Below are positions 6,450 to 6,671 of a stretch of DNA of 6,671 nt, one piece after another. A program made the position numbers and the translations under genes. Each line of letters opens with the position of its first letter. Position 1 is the first letter of the stretch. This DNA is from Bacteroidales bacterium (lineage in GTDB: Bacteria; Bacteroidota; Bacteroidia; Bacteroidales; UBA7960). The notes beneath the pieces are model-generated. The model ran no database searches and was not told where the DNA came from. It was given only the letters and a program-made list of their open reading frames with translations. The DNA is taken from contig SLNU01000204.1 in the NCBI GenBank assembly GCA_007132865.1, positions 1 to 6,671 of the forward strand, in the 5' to 3' direction.

Positions 6450-6671
6450 ATGGAAAACCCACAAACCACTGAAAATCAAACTAATCAACCCACCAGTCCG
6501 GTTATTCAAAATGCGCCTGTTGTCAGTCTCGGCGATTGGGTCGTTACCCTGATTATCATGATCATTCCCTTGGTCAACCTGATCATGCTTTTTGTATGGG
6601 CCTTTGGTGATGGCACCAACCCCAGCAAAGCTAACTGGGCAAAGGCTTCCCTGATCCTCATCCTGATCAGC
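6450..6671 (+). CDS. Small membrane protein of unknown function (3' end outside window)
   Basis: The first 74 codons of a protein that runs off the right edge. The N-terminus (residues 1-24) is polar and rich in Gln, Asn, Thr and Pro, a likely disordered cytosolic tail. A membrane helix follows (about 29-52, ending in MLFVWAFG), then a short polar loop GDGTNPSKANWAKA (53-66) and the start of a second helix (SLILILIS). The FVWAFG...TNPSKANWAKA pattern is familiar from small uncharacterised two-helix bacterial membrane proteins, as I recall them; I assign no function. The start codon opens the frame in the gap directly after the kinase stop and gives a coherent protein. It may have its own promoter or be read together with the kinase. 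Confidence 0.8.
   Translation, partial: MENPQTTENQTNQPTSPVIQNAPVVSLGDWVVTLIIMIIPLVNLIMLFVWAFGDGTNPSKANWAKASLILILIS

Overview
The window looks like chromosomal DNA from a member of the Bacteroidota with fairly GC-rich genes. Several signs agree: two exact matches to the Bacteroidota -7 promoter consensus (TAnnTTTG), gene starts mostly without a clear Shine-Dalgarno sequence, AT-rich spacers between GC-richer genes, and protein types common in this phylum (an S9D-type exported peptidase, a soluble histidine kinase of the 'AHDLRNPF' type, a CpeT-like lipoprotein). The exact genus cannot be read from the sequence. No mobile element, CRISPR array, tRNA or rRNA was seen.

Layout. Positions 1-674 (minus strand) hold the N-terminal two thirds or so of a PLP-dependent class I/II aminotransferase that runs off the left edge. 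A 163-bp AT-rich divergent spacer (675-837) separates it from the plus-strand genes. 838-1629 encodes a polytopic membrane protein built from two similar halves. 1743-4166 encodes an 807-residue exported serine peptidase resembling glutamyl endopeptidase, with a complete catalytic triad, and is closed by a strong intrinsic terminator (4193-4227). A new promoter and a structured leader follow, then 4374-5075, a CpeT/CpcT (DUF1001) family putative lipoprotein. After 77 bp without a terminator comes 5153-6385, a cytosolic histidine kinase whose sensor is an NTF2/SnoaL-like domain. At the right edge (6450-6671, incomplete) is the start of a small membrane protein of unknown function.

How the genes relate. 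There is no obvious single pathway. The peptidase is its own transcription unit or the end of one. The CpeT-like lipoprotein and the histidine kinase probably share a transcript. The most unusual items are the NTF2-like/histidine kinase fusion and the neighbouring homologue of phycobilin lyases in what is presumably a non-phycobilisome organism. No complete novel multi-gene system can be demonstrated within the window.
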